Assembly (NCBI GenBank): GCA_022695795.1
Contig: MU404146.1
Location: 62,001 to 126,000 of the forward strand
Direction of reading: 5' to 3'
DNA: 64,000 nucleotides
DNA from: Biscogniauxia marginata
Lineage: Eukaryota; Ascomycota; Sordariomycetes; Xylariales; Xylariaceae
Within the stretch, counting starts at the first letter, position 1. Each line of letters begins with the position of its first letter. The translations under genes were made by a program, and so were the position numbers. The notes beneath the pieces were generated by a model. That model ran no database searches. It saw only the letters and a list, made by a program, of their open reading frames with translations, and had not been told where the DNA came from. Of this stretch, positions 1-11,664 are shown piece after piece.

Positions 1-484
1 TTCGGCTTCCCCTGTGATACGAGCTTTTCACCATTATCTATCACACATGTTCGGGCGATGATGTCGGCTAGGTACTTTCCTTGGGGAGGCGGCCTTGTCT
101 TCATCGCAGCCTGCCCGAAGCAACGGGGATTCTTGATGATTACCTACTCAAGGGTATCTAAACGCGTACCTAGCTTATGCTATGGATGTCGATGATTCCT
201 CGCATGCAAATATTATAGGCTACCCTACCCGTAGGTGGTATGGTAGTATAGCAGGTCACGTGTGCGCCGAATTGATGAGCTGTAAGACACGAGAGGTATT
301 ATTCCGAGTGCTTATCTGCCTCTCTTTTCGGAACTTGGATCATCGCACCATCGGGTCCATTAATGGCGCTATTTATATCCCCAAAACTGCTCTTGGACAC
401 ATTTTATACATTCTCCCTACCTACCCGGCGCAAAACGGAATACGCTTTTCATGCCAGCCATTGCTCGACAGAACCGCGAACGTA
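1..484. other. upstream region of the permease gene
   Basis: No gene is supported here. One frame is open from about 182 into the permease, but the part before 485 has no protein-like pattern, so I treat it as 5' flank or leader. Confidence 0.5.
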
Positions 485-2514
485 ATGGACGGAGTCCTTG
501 ACAAGATCGCGAACAGGAAACTCCCGGCTGTCAGCGATGCATCGCAGCTAGATATAGAGCAGCCGGGGTATGGATCATTCGACAGCAACTCACATACCAG
601 CTCGGATAATGGCTTTCCTAGTAGTGATGCGGTCACGGACGTTGAACAACGCAATCTCAAGCGCGGGCTCGACCAACGCCATCTATCGATGCTGGGCATT
701 GCCGGCGCCATCGGCACTGGACTGGTATGTATAACAAGTCCTCACCATCGGTGCCTGTGGCCCATGCCTGCCGACGTGTAGTTTAGGTTCATCTTCGTCA
801 TCTCATGTGGAAACTGACCCTTCTTGTAGTACGTAGAACGATCAATGACTCTTCCCTCTCATACCGAACCAGGTGTGGCCTGCCTGCCAGCTATTGAGGC
901 AAGTCTTGAGTTTTTGGGACGATATGTTTACGCGATTGTAGGTTCCTAGGCCTTGGAGGCGCTGTGCAGAAGGGCGGCCCGCTCGGCGCGCTGCTCGGGT
1001 ACGTGACAGTCGGTTTGGTCGTATGCGCTGTGCAGTTCGCCCTCGGCGAGGTGTCAGCCCTCCTCCCGGTCACGGGCAGCTTCGTACGCCACGCCGAATT
1101 CCTCGTCGATCCTGCACTGGGATTTGCCGTCGGGTGGAATATAGTGTACGGCAATATTTTATCCATCCCGTCCGAGATCACCGCCATTTGCGTACTGTTC
1201 CAATTCTGGACCGATATAAACTCCTCCGTGTTCATCGTCATCTTCATCGTCTTGACCGTGGCGGTGGGCTTCGCCTTTGTCCGTGTTTTCGGCGAAGTCG
1301 AGTTCGTCTTCGCGATATTGAAGATCTTACTTGTCCTCTTTCTCATCATCCTCGGTCTCGTCATCGACCTAGGCGGCATACCAGGCACCCCGCGTCTCGG
1401 ATTTACCTATTGGCAGAACCCAGGCCCTTTCGTAGAGAATATTACTACCGGTGCCTTAGGACGATTCCTCGGCTACTGGAGCGTCATGACGAGTGCCGTA
1501 TTCTCGTTCGCCGGAGTCGAGTCAATAGCCATGGCCGCGGCCGAGACGAAGAACCCTCAGCGAGCCATACCAGCTGCCTGCAAGAGAGTATTCATCCGTA
1601 TCGCCATATTCTACTCGCTGGCCATTCTGGTTGTCGGCATGCTGGTGGCTAGCGACGACCCACGCCTAAACGATTCATCCGGATCCGCGGCACAGAGTCC
1701 GTTTGTTATCGCGGCCTCGGCTGCTGGAATTCCTGCTATCCCGTCGGTAGTCAACGCCGTTGTCATAACTTCTGCATGGTCAGCGTCGAACCAAAGCTTG
1801 CTGGCCGGTACCCGCGTTCTATACGGTCTAGCGCTTAAAGGACAAGCTCCCAAAGTCTTCCTAAGGACCACTGCCTGGGGCACGCCTTACGTCTGCGTGC
1901 TTCTTTTCGCCGTGTTTATGTCCCTCAGCTTCATGAGTTTATCGAATGGAGCATTGACAGTGTTCTGGTGGCTGGTGAGCTTGACAGCGGCGGGGGTCTT
2001 AGTGTCGTGGTCAGTCATCCTGCTCAACCATATACGATTGAGGCTGGCCATGCGGAGACAAAACATCTCAGAAACTCGTCTTCCATGGCATAACTGGTGG
2101 ACAAGTAAGTATTATTTGAAACTGTCATGTGATATGGCTCTGAAATTAACGTTGTAATTATAGTTTACAGTTCGTACGCTGGGCTCTTCATGTGCATAAC
2201 CATACTCCTGACTGGAGGGTTCGAGGTATTTACTGAAGGCAATTGGGACCCCAATGCCTTCGTTTCGTCGTACCTGTAGGTCCTTGCAATATTAGCCCGG
2301 CTCGCGAGGGCATATGCGATGCTAACTCTTCATTAGGGATATCCCTCTTGTGATATTTGCCTTTTCAATTTGGAAATACGTCAAGAAAACCAAAGTAGCG
2401 CCACTGTCTAGTATACCACTTGACGAGATCTTCGAGAAAGCTGAGCAACCGTTAGACGAACCACTGAAGAAGAAAGGAGGATGGATACGTGTGGTTAGCT
2501 GGATATGGAATTGA
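485..2514 (+). CDS. amino-acid permease (AAT/APC family, DIP5-like)
   Basis: Twelve-helix plasma-membrane amino-acid/H+ symporter of the fungal AAT family. The ATG at 485 starts an acidic N-tail, followed by the family motif RGLDQRHLSMLGIAGAIGTGL. The second block opens with FLGLGGAVQKGGPLG and contains FAGVESIAMAAAETKNP, the usual TM6 region. Introns at 2105-2163 and 2276-2336 are canonical, and the tail ends in VVSWIWN at 2514. The segment reading SYLDIPLVIFAFSIWKY resembles dicarboxylic amino-acid permeases, so DIP5-like is a family guess rather than proven substrate specificity. The first intron is a problem: a GT at 725 and AG at 941 leave the two conserved halves one base out of frame. 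The join expected from the family would need a donor at 724, which reads GG. The gene may therefore carry a one-base lesion, or use a splice I cannot see. Confidence 0.8.
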
Positions 2515-3258
2515 GCTGTGATTACGGAAACCACGGGGCTATTTTCGCTAACAATTATAGAAATTGGGTCAACAAGACTTGCTTGATATACAGTTATACT
2601 TAGCATGTGTCCTTCTTTGAAGACATAGAAAACTTTCATTTCATCAGAGTAGAAAAAATTACACTCAAATAACTAAAAGGAAAGGGAAGTCAGATCTGTG
2701 TTGAGTAGCTATCGAAGTGCAAATTCACAAATCAATATGGGTCATAGTTAGAATTGTTCAAGAGGATGGTACATGAATCACATTCGGTGCTTTGAAGTTT
2801 TGAATTCGACATATTACACTTGAGTGCCTTTTCCGAGATCACGAGTATCTGAACTTTACTTTCGGCCGAGGTTACGAGTAAAAAAAGCACAAATAGGCAC
2901 GGTTTCCTGTCGTCTTGATCCCTGTTTATACATGAATGTATATATTATATCTCTATCTATGTAGTCTTCCTCTTTGCCCAGGTTCTACCAGGAGAGCATC
3001 CCTCTATAAGGCAGGAGAAGGTTCCGTGCATGCTTCTTAGCACATATTGATCCCTGATACTCCCCTTGCTTAGGTAGATATACATAACCAAGAAAACACT
3101 GCCAAGGATTTGTATGAAACGAAACGTTGCATTGAATTGCCCCCACATACATATAGAAGATCGTGGGAGAGGGGGAAGAGGGATAGTAGACAGATTTCAT
3201 CTGTTCTCTTTTCGAAACGACAATTTAAAGACGAATATCGGTGATCTATATAGATACA
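2515..3258. other. intergenic, nothing recognised
   Basis: AT-leaning spacer between two genes on the same strand. It should hold the permease 3' end and the promoter of the next gene. I see no repeat or RNA gene. Confidence 0.5.
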
Positions 3259-4164
3259 ATGAAGCTGTACACACAGACATACGTCTTGTTGACATATTGT
3301 TTATTGTCAGTTTCACTCTCTATCAACACGGCTGGGACAAATGTCAAGAGTATTTTTCTGTTTAAAGATGTCTTACAATCGAACACAACGGCCCTAAAAA
3401 GTTCGGGCTTCAACACCTTACTTATCTTCCGAATCGGTATCCTCGAGAACGGCGACCTTGTGTACTACTCGACAGGTGACGCGGGAGAAGCCGTCGACGT
3501 CCCCGTGGTGATGGACGGTGTGTATGCCGGGGGAACCGCGCTGGCGGATAAGATCAAATCGTTCAAGTCTAGCCCAACAAGCATTGATCGCGTGGAGATC
3601 TCGCTCGTGTCCCATGATTCAACATTCCAAAACATACGCAGCCTCATCACCGCGGAGGGAACAGGCTCTGAGACGACTCTGTATCGGAACTTTGACACGC
3701 TAAAGACAGCGTGGAACCTCGACGCGTTCAATAATGACGACGAGTCGGTCTACGACGTTGCGAGTACTGTCAGCTTCGCCGAGATCATTGGCGATATCGG
3801 GTATAAGTACTCCATCGCGCCGTACACTAGCGCGAGCTTCTGGGCTACCATCAAAGGTCAGATCGACGAGGCTGTCCCGGACCTGCTCGACCGTGTTTAC
3901 CTTCAAGTCTACGACGGCGGAGCTGGCAATAATCCAGGATCCTGGCAGGATGTTCTGGGCATAACGGTCGTGCCCATTGTCTGGGTGACTAACGACGCGA
4001 AGCCTTCTCAGGGGACTACGGCCACCGAGGCGGAGACAAAATTCGCAGGCTGGTACTCAAACGACGCAGTGGCAGGGGGTGGATACTGGAATGATTATGA
4101 CATCGAGAAGATGAACTCCTCTTACATATCGTATGGCAGCGCTTTGGCGAACGTCTTCCAATGA
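3259..4164 (+). CDS. secreted GH18-like barrel protein
   Basis: Intronless ORF of 301 residues. The ATG at 3259 is chosen because it begins a short basic stretch and a hydrophobic signal-peptide-like segment (about residues 1-22). The body reads like the fungal TIM-barrel proteins often labelled coagulation factor 5/8 type: FNTLLIFRIGILENGDLVYY near the N-terminus, LDAFNNDDE near the middle, and DRVYLQVYDGGAGNNPGSW later. LDAFNNDDE falls where GH18 enzymes have DxxDxDxE; here the second Asp is Asn, while the last Asp and the catalytic-position Glu are kept. No discoidin-type C-terminal domain is present. It is probably an extracellular sugar-binding or weakly hydrolytic protein; the substrate is unknown. 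Confidence 0.65.
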   Translation: MKLYTQTYVLLTYCLLSVSLSINTAGTNVKSIFLFKDVLQSNTTALKSSGFNTLLIFRIGILENGDLVYYSTGDAGEAVDVPVVMDGVYAGGTALADKIKSFKSSPTSIDRVEISLVSHDSTFQNIRSLITAEGTGSETTLYRNFDTLKTAWNLDAFNNDDESVYDVASTVSFAEIIGDIGYKYSIAPYTSASFWATIKGQIDEAVPDLLDRVYLQVYDGGAGNNPGSWQDVLGITVVPIVWVTNDAKPSQGTTATEAETKFAGWYSNDAVAGGGYWNDYDIEKMNSSYISYGSALANVFQ

Positions 4165-6142
4165 ATATCTGATCGATCATCCTTAGAAGTGTTATGAGGC
4201 AAGACATGTGGACGAGTTGTCAGTTCAGGTCGAGTTGCTTTAATTTGTTGACCATAGGAGATATTGTCTCTAGAGTGTACGTTTTAACCAACACCTCGCA
4301 GAAATGACTAGGGAAAAGGTCACAAATAATCAATGCTCCCTTCTAAGTCCTAGTTTATCATATTTGAATTTGTACGGTGACTAGTGGTGCCATGTATTTG
4401 ATTGATTTTTGAGCGCCTATGGTACTTGTAATTGGCAGTGTTTGGGCTCAAAAATTAATGGACGAAAAAGAGGTCCGTGATTTATTAAAGAACTTTTACT
4501 CATTAAAAAAAGCGTCACTCACGCTTTTACCTTACTACCCCCTTAACAATCCCCCTTTATAAGGAGGCTTAGGGCTAATAAAAAGGATGTTATTTTTTAA
4601 ACACATAATTCGAACTATGGAGTTACTGTCACAATTGCGGATTGTTAAAAAGTAAGAAGGACCTTGTTGGCTCTCTCGAGTTAGATACCGTAGCACTGTA
4701 TCTAGTAGTCAGAGGATATTTTTCACTAGGTCAGAGTACCACGGTCGATAACGGAGATTACCTGTGTACCAAGCTTGGGAGTATGCTGTACTTACTGACT
4801 TCTCGACCGTTAATTTTCACCACCTTCAAGGAAGTGTACCTAGTCAATATATCAGATTAAGAACCTTGATGGTCCTTCCAACCCTTTCGGACAGGGGGGT
4901 CTCAAGCTCGCCGTTGAATAATCGGCAAGATCCAATTGGTGCGTCTGCTGTGAATAGTGTCAAGGGTCTGTTTTTTATTATGTGGACAGTTGAACAACAC
5001 GATTTGGTGACATTATGGACTATTCCCTAGACCACATCTCACCGTTTCACTATGAAGGGAGCACTATGCTACCAAGGCCTAGCACTACGTAACGTAGGTC
5101 CTCATCAACTCATGTCTTGGTCTTCATATAAGGTCTAAATATAGGTCGTATATTTTCTTGATAGTCTCATTAAATACTATTATTACTATTTGAAAAAGGT
5201 GGGACTAATGTCAACATTGCTAGCAAAACTGCCTTCTCCGTAAAAAATAGGAGCCTAAATGACATCGTCACGGTAAGCTTCGTTCAAGAGGAATGTTAAG
5301 TCGGCTACCCACACAATCCTCCCTGTCGCCCCCAAAAATATGTTAGTTTCTACCATAGGACTAGTCACAGCATATATCCAGCACATGAATAGTGGTTTTG
5401 CTCACCATTCCCATTATTCGACGAAATGCTGCATAGGGGTATTACTATTAAGTAATATAGTAGCCAGAAATAAAGATGTAGCTCCCACACGAGTTTAAAT
5501 ACGCCTTTACACATCCCTATTTGTTGCTCCTTTCCCGACATTTATTTAATTTTGAAAGCTAGACTATAAGGTACCCTATGGGAAGATCACATACTTATTT
5601 CAGTCCCAGCCAAAGATCTTATTCACAAGTCTGAAGCAAAAACAAAATTCACTAACAAGACATGTGGATAAGTAAAGGTCTGCATCATATATTATAGAAT
5701 GAACTATATTCAACTAGAGTCGCGTTGTTGGTGGATTGATCGCCGTACTATGCATAATCGCCAGCCAATGTCGAGGGAATGAAAGGGGGGAGAGCGGAAC
5801 GATAGGGGATGTGGGTCAGCATCACTTTTGAACTTCTGATCACTATTAACTGCTATCAACATAGTACGGTACTATATGTAGCAACACTACCTCCTAGACG
5901 TATCATTCTAGTATGTATTTGGCCGACCCATACGGATTAAATCCGGTTGATCCGATCACGCAATCCGCAGTCGGGATCAGCTACTAGTACAATTTCCCCG
6001 CGCATCAAGACTATATATATACCACATGTAGTCGCCCTTTTACGTATTTAAGTGCGTAGGCAGGTACCTAACTTGGCAGTCAGTTATACGAGCAGCCAAC
6101 ACAAACTCGGGTCTGGTACAAGATCAACGTCAACCTGGAAGG
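4165..6142. other. long AT-rich intergenic region
   Basis: About 2 kb with no ORF that looks protein-like. The open frames near 4642-5030 lack any family pattern. The 3' part is the promoter of the dehydrogenase. No terminal repeats were found by eye. Confidence 0.45.
6011..6021 (+). promoter_or_regulatory. TATA-like element
   Basis: The string CTATATATATA lies about 130 nt before the dehydrogenase ATG, a reasonable distance for a fungal TATA box with a short leader. Position is the only support. Confidence 0.35.
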
Positions 6143-7458
6143 ATGCGAAACGTCTATCCTGACAACCCGGGAGGGTCCAACGAGGCGACGGGTACTAATA
6201 AGGACTTATCAGGGCATAAGTTGCTTCTAGTAGTACCTTGGCATCTCCCCCCCGGATACCTCGACAGTCTACATGAGAAGTTCCCAGGTCTCAAGGTCCA
6301 ACATTCACACTGGGATACTTGGAAAGAGGGGACACTCCCGGCCGACGTCTCGGACGGGGACTGGAAATCCGTCACGGTCCTTGTCACAGGGCCTAAATTC
6401 CCCACGAGGGAGGCTGCACCAAAACTACAACTCGTTCAACTACAGAGTGCTGGAGCAAACTACATACTCGACAATCCAATATTCAAAGACACAAAAATCC
6501 CGTTCTGTACGGCGAACGGTGTTCATGCGCAAGTTTCCCATTTCTAAACTAATACTCTTCGTGAGCTACCCTATTTGATTGAACAATATTCACTGACTTG
6601 TCGTAGACCACCAATCGCGGAGTGGGTTATATGCACTTATATCGCCTCTCAAAAACATAGTAAGTGTAATTGAACAAAACCACGGCATATTAGTCTATTT
6701 TGCTAACCAACGTTTCTTAGTCCCGCACTATCTCAACAACATGCGCGAAGGCAAGTGGGACCGCAGCTGGAGTAATTCGGATACGCCAGATGCAGTCAGC
6801 CAACGAGTGTAGGTTCAATCCACATTTCCAAGAACGTCGTTGATTGACCATTTTCAGGGGTATCCTTGGATACGGAAGTATTGGACGACAGGTAGCACGA
6901 CTTGCGACGGCGTTGGGTATGGAAGTATATGCATACACAAATAGGCCAAGGCCAACACCAGAGTCGCGCCACGATGATTCGTATTACGTGCCCGGGCTAG
7001 GCGATCCGGAAGGAACTTTGCCCTCAAAGTGGTTTTCAGGGACAAAACCCGAAGAGCTTAACGCATTTTTATCCTCCGGTCTTGACCTCCTCGTTGTGTC
7101 CGTCCCACTCACACCACAAACCCAGGGCTTGTTGGCAGCGCCGCAGTTTAAGCTGCTGGCTGATAAGCAGACTTACGTTTCGAATATCGGACGCGGGCCG
7201 GTCATCAAGACTGACGATCTGATAAAGGCCCTCGACGAAGGCTGGATCCGAGGTGCCGCTCTCGACGTGACGGATCCCGAGCCCTTGCCAAATGACCACC
7301 CATTATGGCACAAGAAGAATGTGGTTATCACACCACATGTTAGTGGCAATTCGAGCAATTACAACCGCCGTCTATTGAACATCCTGGACATTAATCTGCA
7401 AAGTCTGAGCGAGGATAAGGAGTTCATCAATCAAGTAAGTAGGAAGCGAGGATATTAA
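6143..7458 (+). CDS. D-isomer-specific 2-hydroxyacid dehydrogenase
   Basis: Cytosolic NAD(P)-dependent reductase of 2-keto acids (D-2-HADH superfamily). Four exons: 6143-6528, 6607-6659, 6721-6808 and 6858-7458. Joined, they give GVHAPPIAEW (conserved substrate-domain segment), then the Rossmann loop GILGYGSIGRQ, the catalytic Arg region NIGRGPVI, the acidic-residue segment DVTDPEPLP, and the catalytic His in ITPHVSG. The C-terminus VSRKRGY fits related fungal enzymes, so I read through the GTAAGT at 7435 rather than splicing to a two-codon exon. The first intron needs a GC donor (GCAAGT at 6529), because no GT donor keeps the frame. Substrate could be glyoxylate, hydroxypyruvate or another 2-keto acid; the sequence does not decide. 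Confidence 0.85.
6529..6606 (+). other. GC-AG intron in the hydroxyacid dehydrogenase gene
   Basis: The donor GCAAGT is the consensus form for rare GC-AG introns and the acceptor is CGTAG. It restores the family segment GVHAPPIAEW. The nearby GT at 6533 would put the next exon out of frame. Confidence 0.7.
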
Positions 7459-8255
7459 AGTGAGGCATCGTCCATGTATAGCCATTCTCAGGCTTAAATG
7501 AACCAGCCGTCTCTCTAAGTTTAACTGAGCTATATTTATAGCATTTGACTGCAGATCTTAGCTTTCCGGTACATGGTACCGTATAATTATATGTATTTCA
7601 ATATCCATGGTTAGATTCGAGGGGTGTTTACAGAGTAGGGAGAACCCCTATCTATGACTTCAGTATTTACCTAGCTAGAGCACAACATATCCCCATCATT
7701 ACTACCCAGTTCATTTTGACAAGCATACCTACATTGCAACATATTTAGAATATAGAAAGTGATCGCCTCGATCAAATAAATTGTCGCGTAGGGGTACCGA
7801 AGTTCATTTGACCAAGAAAACCAGACTATTTCTCTCAGAGAAAATTGACTTTCGAATCCTACCTACTGTTGACCAGAACCATTTAAGTCGGCAATGGGCA
7901 TGGGGAAGTGGGCTTGACAATCCTGGTATTCTACAATCCTGGCTTCCTTGGCCAGAACTTCCTAGGCGGTGGGCCGCGGCATCATGTAACGCTACGGCAT
8001 AGCCCCCGCTATTCTCGGCTCCTCAGCAGACATAAGACTTGGTAGCATGGATCGTTTTCGTGGTGTGTTGAACCTAACATCTGACATTGTGAATAAACAA
8101 GGATAGGTTTCTGGTATGAATACACAATAGCCTTCGGAGGCCGATAACCATTCATTAAATACCCCATCTCGTCTATGAACAAATAACGCATTATACGTTC
8201 TTGTATTCTATTTCATCTCCCCCTTCGCGGGTTCCCCAACATTCTCTAAGAAATC
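7459..8255. other. intergenic, nothing recognised
   Basis: Holds the 3' end of the dehydrogenase and the promoter of the FAD enzyme. The 73-codon open frame at 7781-8002 has no recognisable pattern. Confidence 0.5.
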
Positions 8256-9962
8256 ATGGACGATAAAACCAATTCTTCGGATCTAAAAGATCCAGTAATT
8301 ATTGTGGGAGCAGGTCTAGCAGGTCTAGTGGCTGCCTTCGAGCTGACGCAACGCAACGTGCCAGTCCTCATCGTGGACCAGGAGGGCGAGCAGAACCTAG
8401 GCGGTCAGGCCTTCTGGGCCCTCGGCGGCATCTTTTGCGTCGACTCGACGGAGCAGAGGCGCGTGGGTATCAACGATTCCCGGGCGCTCGCCATGCGCGA
8501 TTGGCTCGGCACGGCGGCCTTCGACCGCGCGGAGGACTACTGGCCCCGAAAGTGGGCCGAGGCCTTCGTGAACTTCGCCACGGACGAGATGGAGCAGTAC
8601 GTCAAGGCGCGCGGGCTCGGGTTCCTATTCAGCGTCGGTTGGGCCGAACGGGGAGACGGGCTCGCGGACGGCTGCGGCAATTCGGTCCCCCGGTTCCACA
8701 CCGCGTGGGGTGCGGGCCCGGAGGTAGTACGGGTCTTTGCCGATCCGGTAAGAGAGGCTGAGCGGAAGGGACTTGTCGATTTCAAGTTCAGACACGCGGT
8801 AGATGGATTGCTCGTCGATGAAAGTGGCAGAGTAACCGGCGTCCATGGTAGAGTACTAGAGGCGGATGGGGTGGCAAGAGGCGTCAAGTCTTCAAGAAAT
8901 ACCGTCGGCGAGTTTGAGTTCCACGGGTCAGCGGTAGTATTATCAACTGGCGGTATCGGAGGCAATGTTGAAGCAGTAAAGAAGGCGTGGCCGGTGGATC
9001 GTCTGGGAAAGGCCCCCGAGAACTTCGTCATTGGTGTGCCAGCCCATGTCGATGGGCGAATGATAGAGATTGCTGAATCAGTTGGCGCGAGCTTCATTAA
9101 CCGAGATCGAATGTGGCATTATACCGAAGGCTTGCAGAATTGGGATCCTATTTGGCCAGAACACGGAATTCGGATCCTTGCCGCGCCATCGTCGCTCTGG
9201 CTAGATGCGACTGGGAAAAGACTTCCCCCTTTTCTCTTCCCGGGAAGCGACACCCTCGCAACCCTGAAGTATATCTGCAAGACTGGCTACGATTACACCT
9301 GGTTCATTCTCGACCAGACCATCATCGCGAAAGAGTTCATTCTCTCGGGCTCAGAACAGAACCCTGATCTCGTATCCAAAAGCATATGGCAACTACTGAT
9401 GACCAGACTCTTCAACTCGAAAGGCCCCATGCCCATCCAGAACTTTCAGAAACATGGGAAGGACTTCGTCGTGCGTGATAACCTTGAGGATCTAGTTGCC
9501 GGCATGAACGAGCTAGCAAATACGGTCGGTGGACCGTCACTTGACTATTCCCAGATCCAAGAAACGGTCGAGCTCCGCGACGGCCAGATGGAGAACCCAT
9601 TTTCCAAGGACGCCCAGGCGATGCTCATCCGTAACGGCCTCAACTACTGGCCAGAGAAAGTTGGCCGCATAGTTCCACCGCATCGTCTACTCGATCCGAA
9701 ACACGGGCCGCTCATCGCCATTCGTCTAAACTTACTCACACGAAAGAGTCTCGGCGGACTGGAGACCAACCTCGAAAGTAATGTGATGAGACCTGACGGG
9801 AAGCCTTTCCCAGGTCTCTATGCTGCTGGAGAAGCAGCTGGCTTCGGCGGTGGAGGCGTTCATGGCTACGCTGCTCTTGAGGGTACCTTCCTGGGTGGAT
9901 GTATCTTCTCAGGCCGAGCAGCTGGACGAGCAATAGCTGACGAACTATTAGGCAAACAATGA
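8256..9962 (+). CDS. FAD-binding dehydrogenase (KstD/fumarate-reductase-like)
   Basis: Intronless ORF of 568 residues in the FAD_binding_2 superfamily. It begins with the dinucleotide-binding motif VIIVGAGLAGLVAAFE at about residues 14-29 and continues with GGQAFWALGGIFCVDS and WAERGDGLADGCGNSVPRFH. It ends with the typical FAD-closing block GLYAAGEAAGFGGGGVHG near residue 525. This combination and length match the FAD-binding dehydrogenases abundant in actinobacteria (distantly related to 3-ketosteroid dehydrogenase) more than the usual fungal flavoproteins. A role in 1,2-dehydrogenation of a steroid-like or other hydrophobic ketone is inference. Absence of introns among intron-bearing neighbours is compatible with acquisition from bacteria, though fungal homologues probably exist. 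Confidence 0.85.
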   Translation: MDDKTNSSDLKDPVIIVGAGLAGLVAAFELTQRNVPVLIVDQEGEQNLGGQAFWALGGIFCVDSTEQRRVGINDSRALAMRDWLGTAAFDRAEDYWPRKWAEAFVNFATDEMEQYVKARGLGFLFSVGWAERGDGLADGCGNSVPRFHTAWGAGPEVVRVFADPVREAERKGLVDFKFRHAVDGLLVDESGRVTGVHGRVLEADGVARGVKSSRNTVGEFEFHGSAVVLSTGGIGGNVEAVKKAWPVDRLGKAPENFVIGVPAHVDGRMIEIAESVGASFINRDRMWHYTEGLQNWDPIWPEHGIRILAAPSSLWLDATGKRLPPFLFPGSDTLATLKYICKTGYDYTWFILDQTIIAKEFILSGSEQNPDLVSKSIWQLLMTRLFNSKGPMPIQNFQKHGKDFVVRDNLEDLVAGMNELANTVGGPSLDYSQIQETVELRDGQMENPFSKDAQAMLIRNGLNYWPEKVGRIVPPHRLLDPKHGPLIAIRLNLLTRKSLGGLETNLESNVMRPDGKPFPGLYAAGEAAGFGGGGVHGYAALEGTFLGGCIFSGRAAGRAIADELLGKQ

Positions 9963-11664
9963 AGGGGGAGCATTGTGCTTCGTAGCATATTTCTTTTTGT
10001 TCACGTGATGCGGAGTTCGGGGTATATCAATCCTTTCAAGAATCCCCAGGCTAAAGCAATACCTATGAAAGACAAAGAATCCAAACTCAATTTATATTAC
10101 AATATCGCTTTATCCGCGACATCTGGCTCGTTCCGCCCTTAATACCCCGATTTACTCATCTATACTCCCAGCATGCAAGAAGCCAATAGAGTCGATAATG
10201 CAACCTTAAAAAAGGAGTTGTCCGAGCATACTGTTTTGCCTAGAGAGCTTCGACTAACCTTTCGTAAGAGCTTGTAGTCATGGCTCCCTCTTCACGAGAG
10301 CCAGTAAGCAAATACCAAAACAGTTGTAAAATACCCCCATGCCTTTGATCTGCACTTGTTTCTTCTATATGCCCCGTCAAGGAGCTTCGCTAGAAAAGTG
10401 AGAAGTACTAACGACATGATTTTATCCTCGTAACATTTATATCGGAAATTTATCAATGCTAAACTCATTATTATCTCCCGAGTGCCTTTTATTAGGCCCA
10501 AGGGGCCTAGGCTTCCGCTCTACTTTAGCTATGTAAATCTAAGTATAATCTAAAACATACATTGTCCCGACGTGGACTTTATAGGGGTATAAGTGTAGTT
10601 GTTGCGCGGAGAGCTAGAATTATAGATTACAAAACACTCACTTTTTTTTTCTATGTAGGCCTGTGCCTGTGATTCTCTCCACTGCTTAAAGGCTTGACTG
10701 GTACATGTCATGACAGTTCTTAGGCGAGAGACTCCTTGACACACATAGTCACGCTAGCGGAATTTGAAACCATCAAAGATGAAGTTGATGAAGAGCGCCG
10801 AGAATGTAAAATGATGGCACAGAAAAGGAGTCTGACATCTTAATAGTTGAGGGGTACAAAGATATTAAATGCAGTCGCTTACTATGTGAGATCGGAGGTG
10901 TTGGATTTGGGGGTCAAAAGTAGGAAACGAGGAACACTATCAAAGATGGACAAGAAAACTTCGTCTCGTAAGCACATATGATCAGGTATATAGGCGATAC
11001 CCTGCTGTATAACTCAGGTGATTGCAAAAACGACCTCTACGTGTCCAATTCTCATTACCTATACCAATTATCAAGCCACAGGGGTCAAATACATATGCCC
11101 CTATTGACTGCTTCCTAGGCATGTATAGAAATATAGAGGTGTTTTTAAAGCACTACATGATGTAATTAATAGGAGACGCGGAAGGTTTAATTTTGAAGAC
11201 AAATATAAACATGTTAAAAATTATCAAAAGATCAAGTACTTAGTCAGTAGGTTTAGGTATTCTTTATTTAAACTTGTATTAAATATTATTCTTTTTATAA
11301 AATATTCCACCATTCTCTTACTACCTACCTGTTATACTGCTTAAACCATGCTAAGCTTATAACTTAATCTAGATGCTTACGTAGCACGTCACTTATCGAT
11401 TGGCACCTTACTTACCTAAGGCAAGGTACATAATGCTTATGTTACTAGGTGCATACACAAACGTCATGCGCCACGGCCGTGCGCTAAGCTTTCTATGTCA
11501 CAAGGCGCGTCACAGCTCCCAATGACTTGGACCTGTTCTACACACTTCCCAACCCTTACCTGGCGAGTGTTGGGATAACCCTCCGACGTGTTCTCGGCCA
11601 AAGTCCAAGTCCAACATCCATCTCTACTTGGCTGTCTCTAAACCGTAGATGCGTTCCATCCAAG
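9963..11664. other. intergenic region with an AT-rich patch
   Basis: No coding pattern. A moderately AT-rich stretch lies at about 11,130-11,330. The last 150 nt should be promoter and leader of the alkaline phosphatase gene. Confidence 0.45.

Noticed and set aside
182..484. Upstream extension of the permease frame to a Met at 182
   Set aside because: No family resemblance before residue 102 of that frame. The ATG at 485 starts a typical acidic permease N-tail.
4642..5030. Open frames of 72 and 88 codons
   Set aside because: They overlap in different frames and have no pattern or start context that suggests coding.
7435..7497. A fourth intron in the hydroxyacid dehydrogenase ending in a two-codon exon
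   Set aside because: GTAAGT at 7435 looks like a donor, but reading through gives the C-terminus VSRKRGY, which fits the family better.
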